60,255 nucleotides of DNA, taken from positions 1 through 60,255 of the forward strand of contig JAJXZL010000033.1 of assembly GCA_021780075.1 (NCBI GenBank), written 5' to 3'. This DNA is from Acidobacteriota bacterium. Lineage in GTDB: Bacteria; Acidobacteriota; Terriglobia; Terriglobales; Acidobacteriaceae. The notes beneath the pieces were generated by a model. It was not told where the DNA came from. It searched no databases and worked only from the letters and a program-made list of their open reading frames with translations. Positions 42,376 through 50,960 of this stretch are shown here, in pieces. Position 1 is the first letter of the stretch, and each line of letters begins with the position of its first letter. A program made the translations under genes and the position numbers.

Positions 42376-44426
42376 CGGCGGCCTCCGGGTTTCGATGCGG
42401 GTTTCGATCCGGCCTTCGATCTGGCCTGCGAGCCAGGTGTGAGCACCAGATTGGCGAGAGCGTCCACGCTGGCCGACCAGCCCGTGGGCAGGTAGGTGGT
42501 GGCGCTCAGCTCAACAATCACGGCAGGGCCCGCGAAGCGATCCCCGGGATGCAACAGCGAGCGGTTGTACAACGCGCCTCGCCGCCACCTGCCTGCTTCG
42601 AAGAGGCGATGTGTACCGATATGCGCCTGGCGACCATTGCCCCGCGTGAGCGCAGTCTGCGTCAAGCGGTGTCTTTGTGTTCGGACCACCGCCTGGACGC
42701 GGAGGGTGACGATCTCTACCGCGCGCGCGGGGTTGGCGTAGCCGTATGACTGCTCGTGCAGCCTGTGGAATCGGGCCACCGCATCGGCGCTCCAGTCAAC
42801 GCGCAACTCGAAGCCCTGGCCGTGGTAGCGCAGGTCCGCCGAGCGCACGAGCACGGGGATTGCCCCTTCGGCTCGGAAGGCGTCCCGCGCCTCGGCTTCC
42901 AGTTCCCGGTAGACCTGCGCAATCCTGGGGCTTTTGGGCGCAAGCATTACGGTACGCGAGAACTCGCGGCGCAAGTCGGCGTCAAGGATACCGAGTGCCG
43001 AGAGCGCGCCGGGCACCGCCGGCACAACCACCTTGCGCATGCCGAGCGCCGCAGCCAGCGCGCAGGCATGCAGCGGACCGGCACCGCCGAAGGCCAGCAG
43101 CGCGAAGGTGCGCGGATCGTGCCCCCGTTCGATGGAAACGCGGCGCAATGCGCTCTCCATGCGGGCGTTGGCCACGTGCACAATGCCCTCAGCCAACGCT
43201 TCGACCGATCCGAATCCTTCATGCTTATCGCAAACGCGACTGAGCGCATGCCTTGCGCGCGCCATGTCCAACTGCATTGCTCCGCCGAGGAAGTGCTGAG
43301 GATGCAGCCGGCTGAGCGCCAGGTTCGCGTCAGTGACCGTGGCACGTTCGCCGCGCCCATAGCACGCGGGGCCGGGATCAGCCCCGGCGGACTGCGGCCC
43401 CACCTGCAATGCGCCCGCGGCATCGATCCAGGCCAGCGAACCACCGCCTGCACCCGCGGTATGGATGTCGAGCATTGGCACGCAGACCGGCAAACCGGCC
43501 ACCTGGCCCTCGATGCTGGTGGGCGGCTCGCGGGTCGCGTCGAGCAGGGCCACGTCGGTGGAGGTACCGCCCATGTCAAAACTCAGCACTCTTTCGATGC
43601 CAGCAGCTCGGGCGACGGCCAGCGCGCCGATCACCCCTCCGGCCGGTCCGGAAAGAATGGTGCGCACGGGATCGCGCGCTGCCGACTGGGCGGAGAGAAT
43701 TCCGCCCGAAGACTGCATGATGCTGAGCCGCGCATCCTTCGCGGCCAGGTTTCGCTGGAGGCCGTCGATGTAGCTTTGCATGCGCGGCGCAAGATAGGCG
43801 TTCAGCGTGACGGTAGCCGCCCGTTCGTATTCGCGAAATTCGGGAAGAATCTGGTGCGAGAGCGAGAGCGGCAACCCCAGCGAGGCTAGTGCCGCGGCTA
43901 CAGCCTGCTCGTGCGCCGGGTTGACGAAAGAAAACAGGAGCGAGACGGCGATGGACTCTGCCCGCGAGGCGATCACCTGTTGCCGCAGTTTCTTGAGCGC
44001 GGCATGACTGGGCGCTTGGATCACGGCGCCGTCTGGCCCGACGCGTTCGGGCAAACCGAGGCAGCACTCCTCTTCGGCCAGAGGCGCAGGCCGGTGGAGA
44101 TTCCAATCGTAGAGACTGGGCCGTGCTTGCCTGCCGATGGCCAGCGTATCCTCAAACCCCCTGGTTGTCACAAAGGCTACTCGTGCGCCTTTTCGCTCCA
44201 GAAGAGCATTGGTTGCGACTGTTGTGCCGTGGCGAATCTCAATTGCGCCAGCACCGACATGCTGGACGATGCGCTCAATCGCTTCGAGAATGGCGCGGCC
44301 AGGGTTCTCTGGCGTGGAGGGCAATTTGAGCACCTCGAGCCGTCCGCCGGCGCGATACACGCAGTCCGTGAAGGTGCCGCCGGAGTCGATGGCGATGATG
44401 AGCCGGTGTTTGTGCCGTTGAGCCAT
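42372..44426 (-). CDS. Hydantoinase A / 5-oxoprolinase alpha subunit
   Basis: 684 residues. LIIAIDSGGTFTDCVY is the ASKHA phosphate-1 loop, EIRHGTTVATNALLERKG follows, and FDMGGTSTDVALL is the second ATP-binding motif; FALLAFGGAGPLHACALA is the typical late motif. All match the ATP-dependent hydantoinase/oxoprolinase A subunit. The last residues are a low-complexity basic tail rich in Ser, Lys, Pro and Ala, unusual for the family and possibly from simple-sequence expansion. It heads the hyuA-hyuB operon and is divergent from the histidine kinase gene. Confidence 0.9.
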   Translation of the reverse strand: MAQRHKHRLIIAIDSGGTFTDCVYRAGGRLEVLKLPSTPENPGRAILEAIERIVQHVGAGAIEIRHGTTVATNALLERKGARVAFVTTRGFEDTLAIGRQARPSLYDWNLHRPAPLAEEECCLGLPERVGPDGAVIQAPSHAALKKLRQQVIASRAESIAVSLLFSFVNPAHEQAVAAALASLGLPLSLSHQILPEFREYERAATVTLNAYLAPRMQSYIDGLQRNLAAKDARLSIMQSSGGILSAQSAARDPVRTILSGPAGGVIGALAVARAAGIERVLSFDMGGTSTDVALLDATREPPTSIEGQVAGLPVCVPMLDIHTAGAGGGSLAWIDAAGALQVGPQSAGADPGPACYGRGERATVTDANLALSRLHPQHFLGGAMQLDMARARHALSRVCDKHEGFGSVEALAEGIVHVANARMESALRRVSIERGHDPRTFALLAFGGAGPLHACALAAALGMRKVVVPAVPGALSALGILDADLRREFSRTVMLAPKSPRIAQVYRELEAEARDAFRAEGAIPVLVRSADLRYHGQGFELRVDWSADAVARFHRLHEQSYGYANPARAVEIVTLRVQAVVRTQRHRLTQTALTRGNGRQAHIGTHRLFEAGRWRRGALYNRSLLHPGDRFAGPAVIVELSATTYLPTGWSASVDALANLVLTPGSQARSKAGSKPASKPGGRR

Positions 44427-44514
44427 CCCACTGCCAACATATCAGTTGCGAACCATTTGCTCTAGCGTCCTGAGCCATCCATGACTCAAGACGCATGTGC
44501 GAACCCTAAATTCG

Positions 44515-44543
44515 TTGAATGTTTTTGCCCATGGTGATATCAA
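44515..44543 (+). promoter_or_regulatory. Possible promoter of the histidine kinase gene
   Basis: TTGAAT (44515-44520) is followed after 17 bases by TATCAA (44538-44543). The kinase start is at 44659 (or 44581). Each box has one or two mismatches from consensus. Confidence 0.4.
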
Positions 44544-44658
44544 TGCGTAGATCGAACAATGCAATTTAATATCGCCGCGCGTGGTTTGCAAGTTGATCGC
44601 ACGCGGCTTTCTGGTGAATCCGTTGCAACTGAGACTGCTGTCCAGGACGTCAAGATTG

Positions 44659-46230
44659 ATGCGCGTCGACGACTCTGAACGCGCTGACCCTGGGGCTGGA
44701 CTTCCGGTGGAGCCCTCGCAGTTGCGCCGTTTGAGCACGCCCCAGAAGTGGTTCATAGGGGTTGCGCTCACGATGACAGTTGTTGCATTGGGTGCATTAA
44801 CGTGGTCTCTCTGGCATCAAGCGAACGACCTTGTACCTGCACATTCCTACGTATTGCAGCCTGACAAGATGAATGAGTGGAAGGTCGTAGGCGGGGACTG
44901 GAAAATTTCTGATGGCATCATTTACAACACTTCGTACGAGCGCGGATCCAAGCTGCTGACCGGATCGAGATCCTGGGGAAATTACACAGTCAGGTCGGAC
45001 GTCCAGTTTGTTGGAATTAACGCCGATATGGGTGTTCTTATCAGGACCAGCAATGAGAGACGAGAGGGTTCCGATACCTACGACGGCTACTATGTAGGCC
45101 TCCGCACTTTGGACGGGAGCATGGTGGTTGGCCGTTCGAACTTTGTGTGGATGGAAGCCCCACCCGTGCCAGTTCCGGGAGGCATCAACCCGCACGTGTG
45201 GTATCGACTGGTTGTGACTGCCTATGGATGCAATATTGCAGCTTCCGCGCAGAACTTGAGCACTCTTCAAGAGGCGTGGATTGCGTTTCGGGATCCGTCC
45301 TGCATGAAAACCGGCCGTATCGGTGTGCGCTCTCTGAGTGCAGGGGGAATGTGGCGAAATATCAGCATCTCCGGCTCCAAGCGGGGCGACTATCTGGAAC
45401 TGCGTGATCACGCAGCCGCGGTGGAACATTTGCAGATATTGCCTGGCCCCCCATGGTGGACGCCCTGGCGCGTGGGAATCCTGTTTGTCGCTACTTCTGC
45501 TCTAATCCTCCTGATCCAGTTTGCTTACTTCCGCATGCAAAGGTGGAAAACGTACACGATCACTGCCGAACGAGAACGCCTGGCGCATGACATTCATGAC
45601 ACGATGGCGCAAAGCTTTGCCGGGGTTGGATATCAAATTCAAGGAATAAGGAGAAGAGTGGTGCGAGGCGAGCGGCTGGACACTGCATACCTTGCAGACC
45701 AGCTGGACGTTGCGTATCAGCTTGTCCGCAGTTGTCATGAGGAAGCCAGCAGAACTATCTCCATGCTGGGCTCTGGGCCGCCGACAATTCACCAGAGCTT
45801 CCTTAGATCCATGGCGGATGTTGCGCACAACATCACCGGAGACCAGGTAAAGATACTAACCGAGCTCAGAGGAACTCCTTGCCCGCTGAATCTGCGACCT
45901 GCCGATGCATTTTGGCATATCGGCCGCGAAGCGATCGCGAACGCAGTAAGCCATGCAGATCCAACTTGCTTAACAATAAGGCTGATTTACAGGCGAGATA
46001 GCGTGTCGCTGGAAGTGGAAGATAATGGCAAGGGCTTCAAATACTCACTGGAAACAGTGGGGTTTGGAATTCTGGGCATGCAAAAAAGAGCCCAAGATGT
46101 AGGAGCTAAATTTCAAATCATCAGCACTCCGGGAGTAGGCACGCTGATTCGAGTGACAGCCCGACTTGAGAATGCGACCTTGATCGAGCGCATATTTACG
46201 AACGTTGGACGGGCCTCAAATGCCCTCTAG
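44659..46230 (+). CDS. Sensor histidine kinase (NarL-partner type) with a concanavalin-like ectodomain
   Basis: 523 residues. Membrane segment 1 is at about 31-53 and segment 2 at about 272-292. The roughly 200-residue extracytoplasmic part has KMNEWKVVGGDWKISDGIIY, SWGNYTVRSDVQF and WYRLVVTAYGCNIAASAQ, a pattern of DUF1080/LamG-like sugar-binding folds. The cytoplasmic part is HisKA_3: ERERLAHDIHDTMAQS with His313 as phospho-acceptor. The HATPase domain has EAIANAVSHA and VEDNGKGF near residue 453, then GFGILGMQKRAQ. It probably senses a glycan. ATG 44659 is my choice; a GTG at 44581 is in frame. It converges with its likely partner regulator. Confidence 0.85.
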   Translation: MRVDDSERADPGAGLPVEPSQLRRLSTPQKWFIGVALTMTVVALGALTWSLWHQANDLVPAHSYVLQPDKMNEWKVVGGDWKISDGIIYNTSYERGSKLLTGSRSWGNYTVRSDVQFVGINADMGVLIRTSNERREGSDTYDGYYVGLRTLDGSMVVGRSNFVWMEAPPVPVPGGINPHVWYRLVVTAYGCNIAASAQNLSTLQEAWIAFRDPSCMKTGRIGVRSLSAGGMWRNISISGSKRGDYLELRDHAAAVEHLQILPGPPWWTPWRVGILFVATSALILLIQFAYFRMQRWKTYTITAERERLAHDIHDTMAQSFAGVGYQIQGIRRRVVRGERLDTAYLADQLDVAYQLVRSCHEEASRTISMLGSGPPTIHQSFLRSMADVAHNITGDQVKILTELRGTPCPLNLRPADAFWHIGREAIANAVSHADPTCLTIRLIYRRDSVSLEVEDNGKGFKYSLETVGFGILGMQKRAQDVGAKFQIISTPGVGTLIRVTARLENATLIERIFTNVGRASNAL

Positions 46231-46316
46231 TCACTTTGAGGCGATCTGCCAGGCCATCGTGCTCAAATTGCCACATAGGGATGCTGGTATTGAGTTGGTG
46301 GTTTGAGAAGCGAGCT

Positions 46317-46955
46317 TCAATCCGGAAGGGGTATAAGCCCTCGCTTGATTGCGGTCGTGGCTGCCTCCGTTCTGTCGTTGGCGCCCAACTTGACGAGACA
46401 ATTCGCAACATGATTTCGAGCCGTCTTGTCACTGATAAAGAGGGTGTCGGCAATTTCCTTGTTGGACTTCCCCATAGCCACGAGTTTAAGAACCTCAATC
46501 TCGCGCTGGCTAAGCGCTTCGCGCCCCATCATTTCAAAGAGCCGCTCTTTGATGTTGGCAGGCAAGCAGCGTCTATTATCGTGAACCATTTCGATTGCCT
46601 TGATGATTTCTTCCTGAGGAGTACTTTTGAGCAGATATCCCATCGCGCCCGCCTGAAGGGCTCGGAAAATATCTTCGTCGGCCTCATAGTTTGTTAGAAC
46701 CAGGATGCGCAGATCCGGCTGAATGCGGCGAAGCTCTCTAATGGCTTTCGTCCCTTCCATTTCCGGCATGCGAAGATCCATCAAGACAACATCGGGCTGT
46801 ACGTTTTGCACTTCCAGCAAAGCCTTCTCTGCGGATTCCGCCACGCCTGTGACCGAAATGTTGGTTTCGCTTTCCAGCATGGTTCGGAGTCCAACTCTGA
46901 CAACTGGATGGTCATCGACGATCAGCACTTTGATTGCATTTGCTTGTTTCAGCAT
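46317..46955 (-). CDS. NarL/FixJ-family response regulator
   Basis: 212 residues. Receiver: IKVLIVDDHPVVRVGLRTML, phospho-Asp in DVVLMDLRMPEMEG, LTNYEADEDIF and the Lys in GYLLKSTPQ. The C-terminal LuxR-type helix-turn-helix is ALSQREIEVLKLVAMGKSNK...FISDKTARNHVANCL. It binds DNA after phosphorylation, probably by the convergent kinase at 44659. ATG 46955 follows AGGA, which overlaps the TAG stop of the CRTAC1 gene 8 bases away, so regulator translation depends on CRTAC1 translation. No palindromic target is obvious within the window. Confidence 0.93.
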   Translation of the reverse strand: MLKQANAIKVLIVDDHPVVRVGLRTMLESETNISVTGVAESAEKALLEVQNVQPDVVLMDLRMPEMEGTKAIRELRRIQPDLRILVLTNYEADEDIFRALQAGAMGYLLKSTPQEEIIKAIEMVHDNRRCLPANIKERLFEMMGREALSQREIEVLKLVAMGKSNKEIADTLFISDKTARNHVANCLVKLGANDRTEAATTAIKRGLIPLPD

Positions 46956-46962
46956 AAAAATC

Positions 46963-48819
46963 CTACTTTCGCTCCGCGCAGGGCTTACCGGCACAGAGAG
47001 CACTTACAATTCCTTTTCCTTCAGCAATGGTATAGATGCGATCCACAGCGGGTAACTTTACGGACTCTTTTGTGCCGGAGGGCCAGTGAATTTCTGCTGT
47101 TCCCGCATCCGTGGCGTCACCAAGACCGAAGTGCAATCGCCTGTCATTTGAGGAGATGTAGCTTCCGCTGGAGAGCACATCCTGACGCATGCGCATGCCA
47201 TTGGCATTGAGATAGACGGTGGCGCAGGTCGCGTCGCGCGGGCTCCTGGATCCCCCGATCAACCCGATCTCCACCCAATTATGGTGATCGGGATTCACAT
47301 TGCGAAGCAAGACAGGCGGCCCATCTTCAGGGTTGATGATGACATCGACCTTTCCGTCGTTGAAGAGATCTCCAAAGGCCGCCCCGCGCCCAGGAACCAC
47401 ATCCGCCAGCCCCGTGCCTTTGACCGGCGGGACGTACTCGAATCTGCGATCATTGGGCCCATCGGGCACGTTGTGAAAGAGCAACGGCCGCTCGGCATAG
47501 GTCATACCCCAATGATGCTCGTCCACCTGAGGGAATACGTGGCCGTTCGCCTCAAATATGTCGAGCCAACCATCGTTGTCATAGTCGATGAATCCGTCGC
47601 CCCACCCTACAAAGGGAATCGAGACCTGTGCGATTCCTGCCTGGTTGCTCACATCCGTGAAACTGGCATTGCCGTCGTTGTGGAAGAGCACCTTGTAGTC
47701 GTCGCTGAAATCGGAGACGAAGATATCGATCAGTCCATTGTTTTCGTAATCGCCGAGGGCAATGCCCATGGAGGCTATCTCGCGTCCATCATTGTTCAGC
47801 GCAAAGCCTGAGGCGTAGCTCCTGTCGTCAAATGTCCCGTCCCCTTTGTTGATGTAAAGGAAGTTCGGCTCCGAGTCGTTGCCCACCAGCAGGTCCGGCT
47901 TGCCGTCTCCATTGATGTCAACAAACACCGGTGTAAACCCGTAGTAGCGGCTCTTGTCCTCAACTCCAGCTTTGATCGTTACATCGGTGAACGTCCCGTC
48001 TTTATTGTTGTGGAAGAGATGGTCCGGCTCACCCTGGAGTCCCCGTGGACCACAATTCACGTCTGCGCCACGGTATTGACAGGAGGCGAAGCCCACCGAT
48101 TTTGTGCCGCCGACGGGAAGATTCTTCCGGTCGAAATGCACATAGCCAGTCACATAGAGATCCAACGCCCCGTCGCCATCGTAGTCGCCCCAGGACGAGC
48201 CAGGCGACCAGTTTCCGAGCGCTACGCCCGCCTTCTCTGCTACATCGGTAAACGTGCCGTCATGGTTGTTGTGATACAGCCTGCTCTTGCCGTAGTTGCC
48301 CACATAGAGATCAGGCCAACCGTCATTGTCATAGTCAGCGACGGAGCATCCATAACCCCAGCGGTCGTTCGCCACGCCGGACTTCTGGGTTACGTCGGTG
48401 AATGTGCCGTCGTGGTTATTGCGGAATAGCGCCGAGTGTGGAGGCTCTTCTTTGCCATCGAGCGAATTGAAGGTCGCCCCATTTACGAGGTAAATGTCCA
48501 GCCAACCGTCATTGTCATAATCGATCAGGCAAACGCCTGATCCATTCGCTTCAACGATGAACTTTTTCTCAGGGACGCCCATCTTGTGGCGCCAGCGCGA
48601 GAGTCCTGCTTGCTCTGTGATGTCCTGAAAGATCACAGGGCCCTTGTCCACGAACCCGCCTGCGGTGATCGGACGACCCTGCTGATCAAATACAGGCGCC
48701 GAAACAACGCCCGACGCGATGCCTCCCATACCGCTCTGGTGTGAATTTTGCGCTCGGCAATCCCCGAGTATTGAAAAAGTGAGGATGAGGACGCTAAATA
48801 CTAGACGGCGAATGCGCAA
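46963..48819 (-). CDS. Secreted CRTAC1-family protein (FG-GAP repeats plus ASPIC/UnbV domain)
   Basis: 618 residues. A signal peptide (MRIRRLVFSVLILTFSILG) is followed by repeated FG-GAP/VCBS calcium-loop units such as DYDNDGWLDIYLVN, DYDNDGWPDLYVGN, DYDGDGALDLYVTG, DINGDGKPDLLVGN and DYDNDGWLDIFEAN, forming a beta-propeller. The C-terminal ASPIC/UnbV domain has HNWVEIGLIGG...RDATCATVYLNANG and IHWPSGTKESV. TTG 48819 is preferred: GGAGGG lies 9 bases before it and the signal peptide starts there, while the longest frame starts at a GTG at 48915 with no signal. Propellers of this type bind ligands at the surface, often glycans. Coupled to the response regulator. Confidence 0.82.
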   Translation of the reverse strand: MRIRRLVFSVLILTFSILGDCRAQNSHQSGMGGIASGVVSAPVFDQQGRPITAGGFVDKGPVIFQDITEQAGLSRWRHKMGVPEKKFIVEANGSGVCLIDYDNDGWLDIYLVNGATFNSLDGKEEPPHSALFRNNHDGTFTDVTQKSGVANDRWGYGCSVADYDNDGWPDLYVGNYGKSRLYHNNHDGTFTDVAEKAGVALGNWSPGSSWGDYDGDGALDLYVTGYVHFDRKNLPVGGTKSVGFASCQYRGADVNCGPRGLQGEPDHLFHNNKDGTFTDVTIKAGVEDKSRYYGFTPVFVDINGDGKPDLLVGNDSEPNFLYINKGDGTFDDRSYASGFALNNDGREIASMGIALGDYENNGLIDIFVSDFSDDYKVLFHNDGNASFTDVSNQAGIAQVSIPFVGWGDGFIDYDNDGWLDIFEANGHVFPQVDEHHWGMTYAERPLLFHNVPDGPNDRRFEYVPPVKGTGLADVVPGRGAAFGDLFNDGKVDVIINPEDGPPVLLRNVNPDHHNWVEIGLIGGSRSPRDATCATVYLNANGMRMRQDVLSSGSYISSNDRRLHFGLGDATDAGTAEIHWPSGTKESVKLPAVDRIYTIAEGKGIVSALCAGKPCAERK

Positions 48820-49229
48820 TGACGGATGCCCTCCGGCGAGATGCAGTGTATCGTACTCGCGCGCTGAAACGAAAAGGACGCGCGATGCCTGATGTCTGCC
48901 TATCTTCTCTTGCACTAAGTCGCAATGGCCAACAGGGAGACTGATATCGTGTGCAGCGACTCTTTCGATTGCTTTTTGCTTTGCGGAAAGACAGCGATCA
49001 GCGGCTTATTGTAGTCCGCCGCAAATAGAGTGATCTAGCGATGCCCGCGAATGGGTTGGATTCATAGAAGAGGATTTCCTCAGGGACTCGAGCCTGATAC
49101 ATTTTGTGCCGTTTACGGCATGACCGAACCCGTGCTCTTACAAAATATAAACGACCTTCTGTGCGGCGGGCAGCACTCAGCTCTGTTCACACTACGCGGT
49201 GGGGGCGCGCTCTGGCCGGATTTCCGCCG
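48820..49229. other. Intergenic region between CRTAC1 and the MFS gene
   Basis: About 410 bases. It must hold the promoter for the CRTAC1/regulator operon (minus strand) and the 3' trailer of the MFS gene. No clear -35/-10 pair or gene is visible. The only recognisable item is the dispersed repeat copy at 49181-49206. Short open frames here have no domain. Confidence 0.4.
49181..49206. repeat. Copy of the CTGTTCRCAC dispersed repeat
   Basis: CTCTGTTCACACTACGCGGT matches the copies at 13658, 20991 and 57731; it differs at the first bases (CTCTG for GCCTG). It lies just downstream of the MFS gene stop. Confidence 0.5.
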
Positions 49230-50486
49230 TCAACCAGTTGTGCAGCCTGTACCTTCCGTTCCGAGAGTTTCCGGCAGCAACAGGCCGAAGATGGCGGCCG
49301 CAGCAAAGGCGAGAGCGCTGGCGCCGAAGGCCCAGGCAAGCCCATGACGCTCACTGAGGGCGCCGACGGTTAATGGGGCCAGGGCGCTGAGGCCACGCGC
49401 GACATTGTAGGAGATGCCGAGTGCTGTGGCGCGCACTTGGGTAGAAAAGAGCTCGCTGCCGATGATTGCGGATCCGGTGAAGAAGCCAGTGCCGAAGAAG
49501 GCCGCGACCGTGGCGAAGAGAAGAATGAAGGCAGGTTGACGCGCCGTGGCCAGCAGCGGCACGGAGACCGCGGCGGCGGCAAGGTAGCCAGCAAAGGCGG
49601 GGCGGCGTCCGAAGCGGTCAGCCACGACTCCAAAGAGCAGGTAACCGGGGAGCATCCCCAAAAGGTTAAGGATCACCAGAAAGCTGGCGAGGCTGAGGAC
49701 CGTGAATCCACGCCCGCCCTGCGCGGCGGGCAGAACCAGATATGCAGGGATCCACGTAAACAGACCCCACCAGCCGAACATGCCGAAGGTGTTTGCCAGC
49801 GTAAGGATAACGAGCTGTCGCAGTGAGCGGCGAAATGCGCGACGCTTTTCGCCCGGCAGGGCAGCGGATCGCGAGCGTTGCCATAGCGGCGGCTCAGGAA
49901 CGCTGAGTTGAATCCACAGGACGACAGCAGCGGGCAGGATGCCAACGAAGAAGACCCAGCGCCAGTTGATGTGCTGAAGAACCAGCCCGGCGACTACGGC
50001 GGAGAGCGCGTAGCCCACGGCCCAACTACTCTGCACGATGCCGAGGGCGCGTCCCCGCAAGGCGGCAGGCCAGGTCTCCGCCACCAGCGTGGCGCCGGTG
50101 TTCCACTCACCCCCCATGCCCAGACCCAGGAGAAAACGAAAAACTGCAAGCGCGAAGATGCTGGTCGAGAGTCCGCAGGCAAAGGTGAAGACAGAGTAGA
50201 CGAGAATGCTGATGCCCAGCATGCGCCGGCGTCCGAAGCGGTCGGCCAGTACCCCGAAGAGCAGGCCTCCCAATGCTGAGGCTGCGAGCGTGAGCGCGTT
50301 GAGCAAACCCGCAGTGGTTCGACTCATGCCGAAGGCACGCATCAGCGTGGCAAGCACGATTGAGTAGAGCATGACGTCGAAGGCATCCAGCATCCAGCCG
50401 AGGCCGGCGGCAACGACCACACGGCGCTGCGCAGGTGTGGCGGCACTCCAGCGAAAGGACTGAACTGAAGAATTGGCCTGGCTCAT
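49230..50486 (-). CDS. MFS transporter (aromatic acid:H+ symporter / sugar porter type)
   Basis: 418 residues with 12 membrane segments. GLGWMLDAFDVMLYSIVLAT in segment 1 with the D-x-x-D pattern is typical of the AAHS and related MFS families. LADRFGRRRMLGISI is the loop 2-3 signature (repeated as VADRFGRRPAFAGY in the second half), and GLGMGGEWNTGATLVAETWP follows. Probable substrates are organic or aromatic acids. The ATG at 50486 is the only sensible start. It stands alone between two intergenic regions. Confidence 0.88.
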   Translation of the reverse strand: MSQANSSVQSFRWSAATPAQRRVVVAAGLGWMLDAFDVMLYSIVLATLMRAFGMSRTTAGLLNALTLAASALGGLLFGVLADRFGRRRMLGISILVYSVFTFACGLSTSIFALAVFRFLLGLGMGGEWNTGATLVAETWPAALRGRALGIVQSSWAVGYALSAVVAGLVLQHINWRWVFFVGILPAAVVLWIQLSVPEPPLWQRSRSAALPGEKRRAFRRSLRQLVILTLANTFGMFGWWGLFTWIPAYLVLPAAQGGRGFTVLSLASFLVILNLLGMLPGYLLFGVVADRFGRRPAFAGYLAAAAVSVPLLATARQPAFILLFATVAAFFGTGFFTGSAIIGSELFSTQVRATALGISYNVARGLSALAPLTVGALSERHGLAWAFGASALAFAAAAIFGLLLPETLGTEGTGCTTG

Positions 50487-50960
50487 GGGATGGGTGGCAT
50501 CTCCGCTCCGCGGCGAGCGCGGTTAAGTTTCCACTGTCTCATCCTCGAATATGCCGGGTCCAGTGAGTATGGAGTGGCGGTTCCTCTCCGTATGTAGCTC
50601 GGATCGATTTGTGTTTCATGTTCCGCCGACTAACGCTCGCATCGCGCAGCGAACCTGCCACCCCATACTGACTCATCGCCAGGGCGAGGTTGATGCTGAG
50701 TTGCAGAGTGGGGATTCCGGTTGGCCGAATTTGGTGCCCAGAATTCTGGTGAGGCAGCCCTCCCTGGCGAGGAATGGTTAATTTGAACTATCGAAAATTG
50801 GGTCCTCCTGCCTATTGTGAGGAGCACAAACCAGACCCTAATATGCATGCGTTCAGTGGAAGCCACAGACCGGCGCCATGAAAATGTTTTCAAAATCCCC
50901 TTTCTGGCGTTAACGGTAAGGGAAACAGTAACTTAGCCAATCACATTGAGGAGGCCTTAC
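50487..50960. other. Upstream region of the TonB receptor gene
   Basis: About 470 bases between the divergent MFS and TonB receptor genes. It contains a LacI-type palindrome at 50879-50892 and the GAGGAGG ribosome binding site at 50948-50954. I see no convincing -35/-10 pair and no gene; the 76-codon open frame from 50551 has no recognisable domain. Confidence 0.45.
50879..50892 (+). promoter_or_regulatory. LacI-family-type operator upstream of the TonB receptor
   Basis: TGAAAATGTTTTCA is an inverted repeat (TGAAAA/TTTTCA) with a 2-base centre. It fits the general LacI/GalR site form (TG-x-AA-x-CG-x-TT-x-CA) except TG in place of CG at the centre. It lies 69 bases before the receptor start codon. 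No LacI gene is in the window, so the regulator would act from elsewhere. Confidence 0.5.

Noticed and set aside
42756..43889. 377-codon plus-strand open frame
   Set aside because: Antisense to hyuA, whose motifs are clear.
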